From Gigantopelta aegis (lineage: Eukaryota > Mollusca > Gastropoda > Neomphalida > Peltospiridae), in contig NC_054708.1 of assembly GCF_016097555.1 (NCBI RefSeq), positions 20,686,460-20,750,459 of the forward strand: DNA of 64,000 bases, given 5' to 3'. The position numbers were made by a program, and so were the translations under genes. Each line of letters starts with the position of its first letter. Positions within the stretch are counted from its first letter, which is position 1. A model generated the notes under the pieces. It saw nothing but the letters and a program-made list of their open reading frames with translations, did no database searches and was not told the origin of the DNA. Below are positions 1 to 12,647 of the stretch, in pieces.

Positions 1-302
1 TTGGCTGGATTGTCTGGATCTAGAATATGGATTTACGCACACAGCACATTAAATATTCATACTTGGGCATTAGCAATAGCAGAGGCTATTAGTCTGTTAC
101 ATACGGGATGTGCATTTTGAGGGGAAATTATGTTGTGTGTCCGTAACTCGGGGATGATTGCAAGCATTTTCTAGAGAATATAATATGCAGCTTAAAAACA
201 GGACACCTATAGTATCCAGATATACACTAGCGCTCACAGTATATAAGATATTAAAATGCTTTGGGGTTTTTTTTCATTACACAACTAAAAACAAATTAAA
301 GG

Positions 303-628
303 GAAGGAAATGTTTTATTTAACGACGCACTCAACACATTTCTATTTATAGTTATTTGACGTCAGATGTATGGTTAAGGACCACACATATATTGAGAGAG
401 GAAACCCGCTGTTGCCACTTCGTGGGCCACTCTTTTCGATTAGCAGCGAGGGATCGTTTATATGCACTATCCCACAGATAGAGTAGTACATACCACGGCC
501 TTTCATATACCAGTCGTGGTGCACTGGCTGGAACGAGAAATAGCCCAATGGGCCCACCGACGGGGATCGATCCTAGACCGACCGCGCATCAAGCGAGCAC
601 TTTACCACTGGGCTACGTCTCGCCCCTG
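303..628 (-). mobile_element. tRNA-derived SINE, head A, tail 1, near full length
   Basis: Read on the minus strand it runs from the A/B-box head (TAGCCCAGTGGTAAAGT, GGGGATCGATCC on the opposite strand) through the shared core (GCACCACGACTGGTATATGA) to tail 1 ending CGTCGTTAAATAAAACATTT. Confidence 0.85.
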
Positions 629-1436
629 AAATAAAGGGATAACGGGTAAATATTATTGATATTATTGCAAAAATAAATAATGACTAAAGTGGCGTATCAT
701 GTTATTTACAATATGTTCATGAAGAATAAACAGATTAAACACTGTATTTACGCCTTTGATTCGGATTTTCGCTAATAATTAAATAATCGGACGCAATTTT
801 AACAACTAATTTTAATTTTCAGATGTTATACTTCTTTGTTTAATTTTAATCATATTTATACCATTTTTCGAAAGAACACCTTTAAATTTTCCATCAGTAT
901 CATATGTCCCTGAATTTTAACGTCATTACCGCAACGAGCATTTGGTCAGCCTCACAGCAGCTGCGGCTGTTTTTCAAAAAAATATGGTTTATAGAAATCA
1001 CACTGGTAACACTGTGATTGATTAGAAAAATCAGTTTCCCTTCGTAATTTCAGGTTAGTGACTTAATTATGTGTCATTACCGTATACTGAAGAACAGCTT
1101 CGTTGATTAATGTTTTTTGTGTAATTTATATGTGATTCAAATTAGTAATTAGTAAATTAGATATGGAACGTCTGAATTAGCTTTGAACATTATAGTAGTC
1201 TGATTAATCAAACCAAAATCTGTACAGAATGTCATTACCAAAACAGCCTTTACCACAACAACAAAAGTCAAGGCAATGGCATTGAAACCATAAGTATTTA
1301 AACAACTATATTGTTGTAAAAAAAAATTGAATGTCCACATCATAGAGAATAAATTGTACATTAAAAACGTTTTAGACAATATTCATGGCTTTAAGTGAAC
1401 TGTTGTGCACTTTGCTACTACCTACACCCGAAGCAG
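629..1436. other. No gene seen
   Basis: AT-rich single-copy-looking sequence between a SINE and the exon-like duplication. Short open stretches have no recognisable composition or motif. Confidence 0.5.
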
Positions 1437-1645
1437 TAAATTCACTGTAGAGGAACGGATGTGTATATACATTTTTTTGCATCGGATGTGGAATTACTGT
1501 CAAGCGAGACATCGGGTTGTACGTTCGGAACACGTCAAAGGTAGGTAGTAAGAATATTGCTTTTACAATGATTTCCTTAATATTTGATGCTAGTTACGAT
1601 TTCTCGATTAGGTCTATACTTTGTCAAATGATTTTATCAACGTAT
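1437..1645 (+). repeat. Left copy of an inverted, exon-like duplication
   Basis: This copy matches the reverse complement of about 3960-4162 at a glance over 80% for the first 150 bases. Both copies share GCATCGGATGTGGAAT and TGTCAAGCGAGACATCGGGT and end an open segment at TCAAAG followed by GTAGGT, a good splice donor. This copy has one base fewer in a T-run, so its frame is broken relative to the right copy. Confidence 0.6.
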
Positions 1646-1884
1646 TGCATAAATAATGCTGTTATTTATTGTATTTGTATGTGTTCAATCATCAAGACTA
1701 CATCAAGAAGACCCAAACATTGCGAATGAAATCACGATATACTTATTTATTTTTTACTAAAACGTTTTCAAACGTGTACAGAAACAAAGTCAATTCTGTT
1801 TAGTGTCAAAAACATTTACACAAACCCTACATTAAACATGAAACTTATTTTTAATTAATTAAATTCTACGTTGTTTAACAATCG

Positions 1885-3720
1885 ACGTCTGTATAGGTTG
1901 TTATAATAATGTTGTATAGGTTGTTTGATATTAGGCAAATAAATGTGTATAGGTTGTTAGATTTTGAATTTATTATGACCAGCTTTAAAATATCAAAATA
2001 TCTTTTGTAAAAATATATTATAGAATGACATGAATATATAGTGTAATAATTATATTATTTATATTTAATTTATATGAGACATCGTTTTTGTTTGTATTTT
2101 GCAGGAGCACAATGGCGGACACTCAATATATATGCTACTACTGTCCAGTGCATTCGGGTGATTTTGAGAAGATTATTTACCATGGCATAATGGAACATGG
2201 AAAGTTAGAATTAAAGTTAAAGGTAGCCACAATTTCAGACATGAACAATGTTTTTCAAACTAAAAATTACAAAATTATCCCTGAACAATTTGCTATGGAA
2301 GGAAAAATTATAATTCCACAAAAGCAACTCTGAGTGTAAAAATTTCACGACAAAAAGAACTAACCTCCCCAACACAGCCAATTAAGAAAATTAAATGGCA
2401 TTCAACGCCAAAAAAATTAAGTTACGATGCATCTGATAATTTGTGCCATGACGATGTTTGTGAAGGCCTTTTGAATAATTTTATGTCTATTGATGACCTT
2501 CAAGAAGATAGCAACACTGGTCTAACATCTGTTGTACCAAATGATGAATATGACACTGAAGATGCTGACTATAACAACTTAATAGAAATGCTTCCGAAAG
2601 TAGAAGAAACTTTAAGAGGTGGTGGCCGTTTAGAAATGTACATCAGATTCAACCAGTTTCTAGCAGAAAAGAAACTTCCTTTGTCAAATATAGCTCTTTT
2701 GTTGTTCAGTGACATTGTGGGATGGTTCTCCTTAAATGATACTCGAAACATGCGATACTCTCCAAAGGTTAAGCAGTTTTGGAGAGTTGGTGCCAAATTG
2801 TTTAAAGGTAAATTTTTACGTTTTATGAGCGGATGGAAAAATAAGGGACAGAAAGTTGATGGCCATATTAAACCCGATGATTCTGCAATAAACATCGCTG
2901 TTCCAGACAAAAAATGTCTCGTAGACAGTGACCTATTAGACGTATTAATTATGTCGTGTGGTACAGTGAATGACAGTCTTGTAGTTATTTATGCGATTAT
3001 TGTGTATGGGTTTGTGTACCTATTTTGGTTAATAAGATATGCAACAATATTTTGCATCTTTAAGTGAACGGCATACCCCCCCCCCCCACCCCTACACACA
3101 CACCAACGAAATAATAAATAAATACTTGTTAGCATCTATTGATACACATTTGGAAATTAATTAACCTCTCCCTAGTTTTGACCATATAAAACATACTTAA
3201 TAAATAAGTAGATGCAAAATTTATGTTCTATACATACAGAAGATATTGAAAAAAGACGGACAGAATGTAACAGTGAAAATAAATATTTATATTCTAAGAA
3301 AAAAGACAGAAACCATAAATATGCATAAACTATATTATAACTAACTATGGAGCTGTAATTACACTGATGTGCTCGTCACAAATCGTTTTATTCATGCCAT
3401 CTCGATAAATACTAAGTATATACAGCATATGTAACAACTTTCAATATCTGCATAAATCCCTTCGGCACAGACAGCTATTTCTAGGCGCCTTTTTTCGCTG
3501 CTACACAGGTGGTGTTTAATTAATTTTCAGGTGTAAATGGCTGATTTTGATACATTCAATGGAATAATATAATACAGTGTAGTAGACAAGTCTAGTTTCA
3601 GTTAACTTTACTTTAATTTTGTATGAAATGACAGATGTTCGTTCCACAACAACCTATACAGTAAATCAAAACAATCTATACAGTTTACTCTGTTTTTTGG
3701 CACAAAACCTATACAAAACG
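1885..3720. mobile_element. Candidate element: inverted triplets of a 12-mer around the zinc-finger-like ORF
   Basis: TGTATAGGTTGT-like words occur three times on the left (near 1890, 1912 and 1945) and, in reverse complement (ACAACCTATACA and close variants), three times on the right (near 3648, 3669 and 3704). The spacing is similar and symmetric around about 2.8 kb. Such subterminal arrays are typical of DNA transposon ends. The exact termini and target duplication are not clear, so the limits are approximate. Confidence 0.35.
2112..3067 (+). pseudogene. Zinc-finger-like ORF pair of a multi-copy invertebrate family, function unknown
   Basis: Two open stretches in different frames. The first (ATG at 2112 to 2333) starts MADTQYICYYCPVHSGDF and continues to a C-x2-C..H..H-like finger (CYYCPVH, then IIYHGIMEHG). 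The second runs to 3067 and contains an acidic linker, then helical blocks FNQFLAEKKLPLSNIALLLF, MRYSPKVKQFWRVGAKLF and GKFLRFMSGWKNKGQ. A good acceptor (TTTTGCAG) sits just before the ATG. I recall similar multi-copy uncharacterised proteins in bivalves and cnidarians but know no function. The frame change near 2.33 kb means a broken copy or a tiny undetected intron; the end of the second stretch after a possible donor near 2960 is probably read-through. It is bracketed by inverted 12-mers (see the 1885-3720 entry). Confidence 0.5.
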
Positions 3721-3959
3721 TGTTCAGCGCGACATACAAAATGTTCTTATAAAGCAATGGCCAGTAACGTTATGCATACACAGTGGTCGTTATTCTCATT
3801 TCCGAATACATATTAACTCTCGGCTGTGTTCTATGCCACCATTAACTTCTTATTTTTAGTAAAATTTGAAAAAAATTCAAGAATAATTTGGCGTGTAAAG
3901 CAAAGTTATTGTGATTCAGTAGGTAAAACCGTTACTTGCATCTTAAGTAACGTTTACAT

Positions 3960-4365
3960 AAAAAACGATTACAAATAGTATAAGCCTAATAACGAAATCA
4001 TAATTGGCATCAAATCAAAGAAAACAGTTGTAAAATGCAACATTTTCACCACCTACCTTTGACGTGTTCCAAACGAACAACCCGATGTCTCGCTTGACAG
4101 TTATTCCACATCCGATGCAAAAAACATTTATATACACATCCGTCCCCCTACAGTGAAGTTTATCTTCAAGATACAAAGTAGTACTTTCAAAGATTAAAAA
4201 CAAATATAAAAATATAATACGCAAGGCCTTTTTAACAGTTTCTGATCGTTCTGGTCGCTTCTCCTTTTTTGATTTGTACTGCCGACAGCCTTCTTTGTGC
4301 TTACCCGATGGCGCACTTTGCAAATATCTTTTTGCGATCAGTTCCACCAGTCGATTACCGTACAC
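3960..4365 (-). pseudogene. Right copy of the exon-like duplication, 116-residue open stretch, unknown family
   Basis: On the minus strand from 4365 the open stretch reads YGNRLVELIAKRYLQSAPSG, then a basic segment, and ends with LHCRGTDVYINVFCIGCG and ITVKRDIGLFVWNTSK before a GTAGGT donor at about 4054. A GTAAGC donor also follows the SAPSG block, so the middle may be intron. C-x-x-C pairs hint at a metal knuckle. I do not recognise the protein. It could be an exon of the same unknown family as the ORF pair at 2112-3067, present twice in opposite orientations. Confidence 0.3.
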
Positions 4366-4493
4366 ATATCGTGCTAAATAGTGTGTACAGAGATGAATTT
4401 CATAAATTCAACAGCAATGAAAGCCACCAGCTGTGTCAATTAACACGTAAGTGGAGGTCATATTGTTTTTGGAAAGCCCAGTGTAAGGTAATA

Positions 4494-4783
4494 AGGAAGG
4501 AAATGTTTTATTTAACGACGCACTCAACACATTTTGTTTACAGTTATATGGCGCCGGACATATGGTTAAGGACCACACATATATTGAGAGAGGAAACCCG
4601 CTGTCGCCACTTCACTCTTTTTTCGATTAGCAGCAAGGGATCTTTTATATGCACCATCCCACAGACAGAATAGTGTATACCACTGGCTGGAACGAGAAAT
4701 AGCCCAAGGGGTCCACCGACGGGGATCGATCCTAGATCGACCGCGCATCAAGTGAACGCTTTACCGCTGGGCTACGTCCCGCT
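4494..4783 (-). mobile_element. SINE, head A, tail 1, small core deletion
   Basis: Same order as the copy at 303-628. It lacks the core piece around the CCGTGGTATGTGC word, otherwise head and tail are complete. Confidence 0.85.
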
Positions 4784-4852
4784 TCTTGTAGGGTAATACA
4801 CCCCGTATAAGCATTCCAGTGCTAAGCACGGGTTATATCTAGTATTATAAAT

Positions 4853-5144
4853 AAGTTAAAGTTTTTGTTTAACGACACCACTAGAACACATTGATTTATT
4901 GGATGTCAAACATTTCGTAATTCTAACATATAAGTTTAGAGAGGAAATCCGCTACATATTTCTATTAGTAGCAAAGGATCTTTTATATGCACCATCGGAC
5001 ATACAAGACAACATATACCACGACATTTGAAATACATGTCGTCGTGCACTCGTTGGAACGAGAAATAACACAATGGGGACCAACGGGGATCGATCCTAGA
5101 CCGACAGCGCATCAAGCGAGTGCTTTACCACTGGGCTACGCCCA
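4853..5144 (-). mobile_element. SINE, head A, tail 2
   Basis: The plus strand begins TTTGTTTAACGACACCACTA and ends at CACTGGGCTACGCCC; complete head and tail 2. Confidence 0.85.
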
Positions 5145-5623
5145 AACCCTCTAGTATTATAATAAACGTAGGTGGTTTTCTGTTGCTGTAAGTTACCAGC
5201 TCTTATCTCAGTGATGGCATTGCCAGACAAAAAGAAGTAAGAGGTATATTTTAGAAGCAACAACAACAACTATATACCAAAACAAAACACACAACCCAAA
5301 CTGATCCTGAGATTTTACCATGATGCTGTTATGCGTATGTGGTCGTAGTTTGACCTTTTCAAATGAACATTTTACATTTGCTCTGAACCATTATAAATAA
5401 AATTGGATCTTAAAATGTGTTGCTCCGATTCTGACAAAGGACCGTTTTACATTAGGCCTTACACACTTGACTAATGGTGTATACTGCAATGCAGGTTTAC
5501 GCTGAATATAACCTCCCCACTAACTCACACACTTTTTGTTTGTCTGTCTCTTTATTCCTCTGAACAAAATATAGCCTATGAGGTGTCTGTAGCGGGTTTC
5601 CTCTTCCATTATCCGTGTGACCT
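5145..5623. other. No gene seen
   Basis: AT-rich intergenic sequence between a SINE and a TTAA-flanked MITE; nothing recognised. Confidence 0.5.
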
Positions 5624-6026
5624 TTAAAGGGATAGACCCTAATTTGTAAACACTAAGGCATATTTTTCAATATTAGAGCCGTTTATGATCACTGAAATCA
5701 AACATTTCTTATATTTTATTATTTAGATTATCCATTTCCGGTCAACCGAAGTGTTTCTGGTCATCCCGGTGTTTTTAACACCACAAAATGCATTTTTCAT
5801 ATTTTTAAAAACGTACGTGCGTCTGAGAAGTAACGATTATGGAGTCGCGTTTTAGTCTATTGTTAAGGGTATTACAACGTCACAGACTCTTGCTTCACAC
5901 GCTTCTTTCCAAATTTGTTACAGGATTGTAAAATAACCAAACGTAGTGTCCATTTTTACTGGTTGAAACTAGGGTCTAGGTGAAAAATATGCCTTAGTGT
6001 TTTAAAACTAGGGTCTGTCCTTTTAA
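5624..6026 (+). mobile_element. TTAA-flanked MITE (AGGGAYAGACCC family), copy 1
   Basis: TTAA at 5624-5627 and 6023-6026 bracket inverted ends AGGGATAGACCCTAATTT and its mirror AAACTAGGGTCTGTCC. About 395 bp, no coding capacity. TTAA duplications point to the piggyBac or Kolobok superfamilies. Two other copies lie at 15162-15836 and 25035-25391 in reverse orientation. Confidence 0.75.
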
Positions 6027-6542
6027 CAGTATATCAATACTAGTATAACCGTAAATAAAATAAAAATCTTATACTCTGTCATTACCACAACGGAGTTATT
6101 TTAAATTTATATTATGTATTTACTTTGCTGACATTAACACATTTGCATATAAGCACTGTTCATTAGTAGTTTTTTTTTAGTTTTAAATAGTTGTACACAT
6201 GTTGGTAAAGACATGCATAGATAAAAGTTGCGAAAATCTATTTCAAATTCATATTACTAATAGCATCAGTCATAATATCCGAGTATGAATAACGTTCGTA
6301 TAAATAAATTTAATAATGGACGATTCTCTCAGAATGTGTCAGTTTGCATAGTTAAGCTCTTGTAAAAAATAATGTGTTAAATGTATGGTGCTTTACAGCA
6401 ATGCCTTATCTCGGTTATCTCTGTGGTAAGGTGGTGTTTCGAGTTCAAGCAGTGATCTTTAGGTAGGATTTTATTAATTTGCTCAACCTTTTCCGGTACG
6501 GCGTCTGACAGTTAGTCAACACCGTAACAGACGGTAGATCAT
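6027..6542. other. No gene seen
   Basis: AT-rich intergenic sequence. It contains the first instance of the word GTCAACACCGTAAC (near 6519). Confidence 0.5.
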
Positions 6543-6908
6543 GGGCATAAACGTACGAGACATGGGGGCAGAGACTCAGATATGTGTACGAGACAGGGGG
6601 CGGGGGCAACAGTTTTCTTCCGCCTAGTTCTGGAGCAAAAACTCAAATTCGGGTAAAAATTATAGAGATATTCGGGAAAAATGTGCTAACCTGAGACCTT
6701 TTTAGCATGTATTTCCATCATTCTACCCTAAACATTTGTTGTAATCCATGTAACAATGCGTAGAAATTAGTTTGCAACACTATATAGCTGTTTGATAGTA
6801 ACTCAAATATAACTAAATGTTGTTATCCAGATTCGGAGATTTTCATTTAATTCGGGCACAAACAAGCTTCCCTCCTCCCACTGCAAAAATGGAAGCCCGT
6901 ATGTCTTT
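6543..6908 (+). mobile_element. CGTACG MITE family, copy 1
   Basis: Starts near CATAAACGTACGAGAC, has an internal GGGGGCGGGGGCAACAGTTT, then TGAGACCTTTTTAGCATGTA, and ends near GGAAGCCCGTATGTC. Ends are loosely inverted (GTACG / CCGTA). Copies occur at 20529-20838, 37378-37736 and, reversed, 57130-57460; a fragment lies at 34385-34490. Confidence 0.6.
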
Positions 6909-7407
6909 GATAATCGGAAATGTTTAAATAATTGGTGAATAATCAAAGACAGATAACTAAAATTCTACAATACATTTGCTTTGATTGACAAATACTGTCC
7001 TTGATACGTAACAGATGAAAATGAAGCTTTGTTGAGATTGTTTATCGTCTTTCTTCACATTTATGCTGACTGGTGCTGTGTCGTAGGGGAGATTGTTTTT
7101 AGACATTGTCTTCTATAATAATTCTGATGGGCCAAAGCTCCATGAATTCCTATAATTTTATAATGTATTTTTTTCTACAAATATGTCATTTCTGAATACA
7201 GCCGTTCATTCGGATTCGAATGTCTCATAAAAAGAAATGTTACGGTGTTGACAACATGCTACGGTGTTGACATCATCTACAAATACATTGAATAAATATT
7301 AAAATGTAATATATATAATGAACATGTATTGTTTTATCTTTCTAAATAACAAAATAGCAGAACAATTTTTTACCTGTATTTTCAGAGACCCCTCCTCCTT
7401 TAAAAAA

Positions 7408-7527
<120 letters not shown>

Positions 7528-7694
7528 TAGAGACAAAGAAGAAGAAAAGCTGCTAATTACTACGAAAATATGGCGGACACAATTACATGTTCATCCAATT
7601 ATAACGACCAAACAACATGATATGGAATAGATATTTGCTTAACGACACCTCTGCACGATTTATATTTAATATCTATTTACACCTACTTCGTGTC

Positions 7695-7878
7695 TAACAT
7701 ATTATTTATATACTTGATCAACACCACAGTGATAAGATGTTACGGTGTTAGCATACTTTGCTTTCTCTTTCAATAAAAACTAACATATTATGGTTATTTA
7801 TATACTTGATCAACACCACAGTGATAAGATGTTACGGTGTTAGCATACTTTGCTTTCTCTTTCAATAAAAACTAACAT
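7695..7878 (+). repeat. 92-bp tandem duplication (two copies)
   Basis: ACTTGATCAACACCACAGTG and GTTACGGTGTTAGCATACTT recur 92 bp apart, nearly identical, indicating a recent duplication. Confidence 0.85.
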
Positions 7879-8190
7879 ATTTTACATATGATGAACCTTT
7901 TTTAATTCATATTTTTAAATAATACACGAAAGAGCAAATGTGCATGAAAATATATCAATTGTTTCTATAAGGAACACAGAGAATAGAAGAAAAAAGATTC
8001 CACTTGCCACTAAAATAGAATATTCATCCAATTAAATGGCAACAGGAGTCTAATACATGGTTATTTAAACTTTTGATCAACACCGTAACACGACAAAATG
8101 TTACGTTGTGGACCGAATTTAACAAAAACACCTGTTCATCTTATTATTCTTTATAAACTATGTTGAAATGACAAGATGTCTTCGAATAAG

Positions 8191-8612
8191 CCATTTACGA
8201 CGCTCTCTGAATGAATCATATTCATTTTACATATCAGTATCTTTATTATGCCCGTTACGGTGTTGACAGGGGATAAACTTACGCAGTGACCCATCCCTTT
8301 TTGCCTGATCAGTTGTAGAACACTGAAACGGAGAGAACAGTGTGTTAATATCGCCTCAAAATATTGTGCTTTCCTCACAAGGGAGGAATCATATAACATG
8401 TCATAGTTTGTCATTATATATTTACGACACTCTCTGAATGAATCATATTCATTTTACATATCAGTATCTTTATTATGCCCGTTACGGTGTTGACAGGGGA
8501 TAAACTTACACTGGCAACGGAGCGAACAGTGTGTTACTATCGCCTCAAAATATTGTGCTTTCCTCACAAGGGAGGAATCATATAAAATGTCACAGTTTGA
8601 CATTATACATAA
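8191..8612 (+). repeat. Diverged tandem duplication sharing GTTACGGTGTTGAC
   Basis: ACGCTCTCTGAATGAATCAT, GCCCGTTACGGTGTTGACAG and TCGCCTCAAAATATTGTGCT occur in both halves (starts near 8195 and 8421). The second half lacks about 45 bp in the middle. Open stretches of 64-87 residues on the minus strand repeat the same frame because of the duplication; no protein family is recognised. Confidence 0.8.
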
Positions 8613-8659
8613 TATGGTGTGTTTGTTGTCAGGCGTTACGGTGTTCAAGTGTTATAAAA

Positions 8660-9260
8660 CAAAATGGGTAACAGAGAAGCATAACCTTGCAAAATAAATT
8701 ATAAGTGTAATTTGTCATTTCAGCCTGAGCCTGCTATTTGTTTTCTCTGTGAGTTTCTAATTAATATTTAATTATCTAAGTGATGTGTATCTGTTTTCAT
8801 AATGGCGAACACCCAGAAATTATCTCCTCCTTAGGGGTCGTGTCGTCACTATACACCCTAGAGTCTCGCTTTAAACAGCTGTTCAGTAGTGTGATTTGAA
8901 GCCAGTGGTCATATAAAATTACTTGTCCACCTCTGTACGAACAGGAAAAGTGGTCATATTTTTTCAGACGATGAAGCATTACACAAAGAATGTCTGGACT
9001 GCATAACGGATCTAGTATATGAGAAAATACAACAACAAAAAACAAAACAAACAGTGAATCGCTGAATAACGAGGCGTTTGTAATGTAGGTCATTGCCAAA
9101 AACCTATCAATTCTCGGTGTGTGGATTTAAAACAAAATTAATTATTTATATATTATTTGAATAAAATCTAGTTGAAATATTATATTTTCTTCCTTTTATG
9201 TATGGTATGTGGACATTTGTTTATTTGTGTTTTGTTAACTGCATTTTGGTGAGGGGGAGG
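8660..9260. other. No gene seen
   Basis: AT-rich sequence. A 100-codon open stretch on the minus strand (8797-9099) has no recognisable motif and no good splice context. Confidence 0.45.
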
Positions 9261-9278
9261 GTTTAGGTGAGTTCGTCC

Positions 9279-9297
9279 TACCCCCCCCCCCCCCCCA
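9279..9297. repeat. Poly-C tract
   Basis: About 18 consecutive C, one of more than ten G or C homopolymers of ten bases or more in the window. Confidence 0.9.
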
Positions 9298-9492
9298 TGG
9301 CCTTGATCATGTTTGTTGTCGATATTTAATTAATTAATTAATTTATTTTTAATCAATAATTTCACAGACTAAAAGAAAAAATGTTTTAGAAACAACACTT
9401 TTTTTTAATTTATGTACAGGGCCAGCAGAGTGTATTTGAAAGTGGGGATGGGGTGGGGGTACTTATAGTGTGCTGTTTGTTAAAAGATTGTG

Positions 9493-9608
<116 letters not shown>

Positions 9609-9609
9609 A

Positions 9610-10744
9610 TATACATGTATTTGAGGGCCCGAACCTGTTCATGGGGGTTTGGAGGCATGCTCACTCAGAATAAGTTTAAATATCAGATGTTAACATAGGG
9701 CCTATGACATCTCCAGACTTTTGAGAACAGTAACAGGAAAAAAGAGGAGACCATGGCCCTATCGGCCCTCGCCTCTTCCACAGCCCCTAATACACAATTT
9801 GAAGAAGAAAATAATAGTTTGAGACATGCAAATAGCATACATACAATATAAACAGAATAGTGAGATGTGGAATGCCCACTGAGGTGTAAAAACAATTGTT
9901 TCTTGAAACCGACCCTACCTAAAAAAAAAGGCTTACCCTGATTATTTCCCCCCCCTTTTTTTTTTAAGTTAAAAAGAGTACAGATGTTTGTTTTGTTTGT
10001 TTGTTGTTTTTTTGTGGTTTTTTAAAGTTTAGACTGGCCCTACCTAATATTTTTTAGTCATGTTCCCAGACATTTTTTTAGGCACAAGGCAGAATAAAAT
10101 TTTCTTTTCTTCATTTGTTAAACTCTACATTTGATTATTCCTTTGTTAATCTATTTATAGGGGGCCTATTAGTTTGGTATCTCTTTTGTAAGCTGTAATA
10201 TGTATGTAGGATGTATTTTCTTTTTATACTAAGCATATCTGAAATTACTGACAAAAACACTACCAAAGGATGCTGTGATTGTGGTGTAAACAAATAACTC
10301 CAATGAAAGTCAAAATGCTGAAATTAAAGTAATTGGTAGGAGTAGCCTGTGTGGTGGCCATGGGTTTACCTTCTTGGTGAGTCAGTATCTATGCCAAGTG
10401 TCAAAACCATGGGTCAGAATTATGAAGGCTGTTTTTCTGAAACACAGATGTTTAACACCAAATTTAAAATGTGCTGAGATGTAAAAAAATATATTAATTT
10501 CTTTTCATTATTGGTTATTCTAAAGAGACTGCAGAGCTTGTTTTGCAATGTGAGATTTGATTAAATACTCGAGGCATAACAGAACAAACTGTTTTGTTTT
10601 TGCTATTGACCCAAAAACAAACTAAACATAACAAAATACTTTCCAAATTATAATCTAGAATTTATTTACATAAATATCCTGAAACTGGAAATTTTAATAT
10701 TTGTTCAAAAAATAAATTCCTTTTTTTTTCTTTCTTTTTCTTGA

Positions 10745-10775
<31 letters not shown>

Positions 10776-11980
10776 TGTCTCATTTTATTCTTTGTCTTTT
10801 TTTTTATTATTATTGCCTAACTGGACTATTTTGGACAAATGTAGCAAAATCCCAACATTTTATTCTCCAGTGACTGTTTAAGCCTATAACAGTTTATAAT
10901 ACTTTTACTTTTTGGACTACATTGTGATAAATTCTAGCATGGCATTGAAAAAATCCACACTGTTGGACTGAAAATATAAATACCAGATAGGTATTGTTTA
11001 TGTACAGTTTATCAAATGCATGTACATGCTAAGCAAGTAACTCATCATACAATGAACATGAAACAAGCCATGTGTGAATACTGCATGTAATGCATCTCTT
11101 GAAATTAATGTAATTAGTGTTAATTGGTGTTGTACCTATATTCACTTTAAACTATTAGTAAACCATAAGTGTACTTTTATATATAGTCATAATTATTTCT
11201 TGCTGCATCTGGTTTTAGAAATCCACATTTGTAAAATAGCAGTATTTTGTTTCTTTAATTTGTAATTTATTACTCTTGCAGCCTTTGGAGAGAAAAATTA
11301 GTATAATGTCTAAAGCAGTTTTCAATTGCTGTTAATTTCATTATCAGTGGAAATCATGGAAAGTCATGAATTTTCTTGGTAAATAAGTATATGAACCATG
11401 ATAAAGATTATTTACATTGGACTTTTCTTAATATAAGTACTGAAAAGTATAAAATTTAGATACCAGTAGGTCAAATAGATTTATGTTAAAACAGGCTCAG
11501 TGAAATCAGAATTCCTATCAGATTATGTCATTTTGTACACACAAATTAAATTATTTACATTAACAAATTATAAATATTGAAAAACAATACCACTAAAAAA
11601 CAAAAAAACAACAACAAAAAAACCCTATATATTTAATATTTTAAATTTCCTATTTATTTTTCATCATTTGAAAATTTAATATTTATTTCTGTAATTATAT
11701 ATGTATGTTAGTGAATTTTTAAAATTTATTACATGTATACATATAAACATTTTTAATTTTTTTTTATTTTACATTGAATATATATATTTATTTATTTATT
11801 TATTTTGTTTGGGTTGGGTTGGGTTGGGTTTGGTTTTTTTTTTTATTTCATTGAAATAATTTATTAAAAATAATTGTTGACAAATTTGGTTGAATTTACT
11901 CTTCTCTGCAAACGAATAATTTGTGGTTTTAAACACGTATATCTTCATATTAAATCGCAATAACAAACATTGAATAGTAA
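9610..11980. other. No gene seen; low-complexity AT-rich stretch
   Basis: Holds A/T runs, a 30-base poly-G tract (about 10746-10775) and GGGTT repeats near 11812-11829. No convincing exon or known repeat was found. Confidence 0.5.
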
Positions 11981-11981
11981 A

Positions 11982-12058
11982 TGAATGAATGAATGTTTAA
12001 CGACACCCCAGCACGAAAAATACATCGGCTACTGGGTGTAAAACTATGGTAAACCAAT
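11982..12058 (-). mobile_element. LINE 3'-tail fragment
   Basis: (AATG)n then TTTAACGACACCCCAGCACG and ACATCGGCTACTGGGTGT. The same sequence ends the LINE at 16155-17870, so this is a 3' stub of that family. Confidence 0.6.
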
Positions 12059-12647
12059 AACATTGAATAGAACCCGGAAGTAAACAGCGAAGAATGGAGC
12101 GTGGCGTTTTACAAATTAAAACTTTATTAAATGCTGTTACCGTTTTTTTTTATTGCAAACACTCAAGTATTATCAGTCAAATATGTACACATTTAATGGT
12201 TTTGGCATGGTGGATATATGATAGAAAGTTGTAAGAACGGTAGGGAGTAGCCTACGTGGTTGGGGAAAACCCACGATTTAGCTGGACATTATTTTGTTCT
12301 TTTTTATTCTTACATTTTTTATTTTTTTTACTACCAACTGCGGAATTTCGTGGATTTTTATTATTTACTTTAATTTTTAGCCGTTCTACGCTTTAGTCAC
12401 ATACATGCTGACAATTAGGTCGAGAACAATAGAGTGGATATACCGATCGGTGCTTTACGACAATACAAATTTAGGAAAAGGAATGGTGTATAGTGCACGA
12501 GCGCCACCTGTCGGAAAGTCTCTGATTGTTTGCCATTGTATCAATTTTAGTTGTGGGTAACGCAACGTGACACATTAACACTGTGTATATTCATCAGACA
12601 GACAGACAGACAGACAATTATTTTATTTACATTCGTAGGAAGAAATT
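12059..12647. other. No gene seen
   Basis: Intergenic sequence with a (GACA)n run at about 12597-12616. Confidence 0.5.

Noticed and set aside
2569-2910. 113-codon minus-strand open stretch
   Set aside because: Antisense shadow of the better-supported plus-strand ORF with recognisable family motifs.
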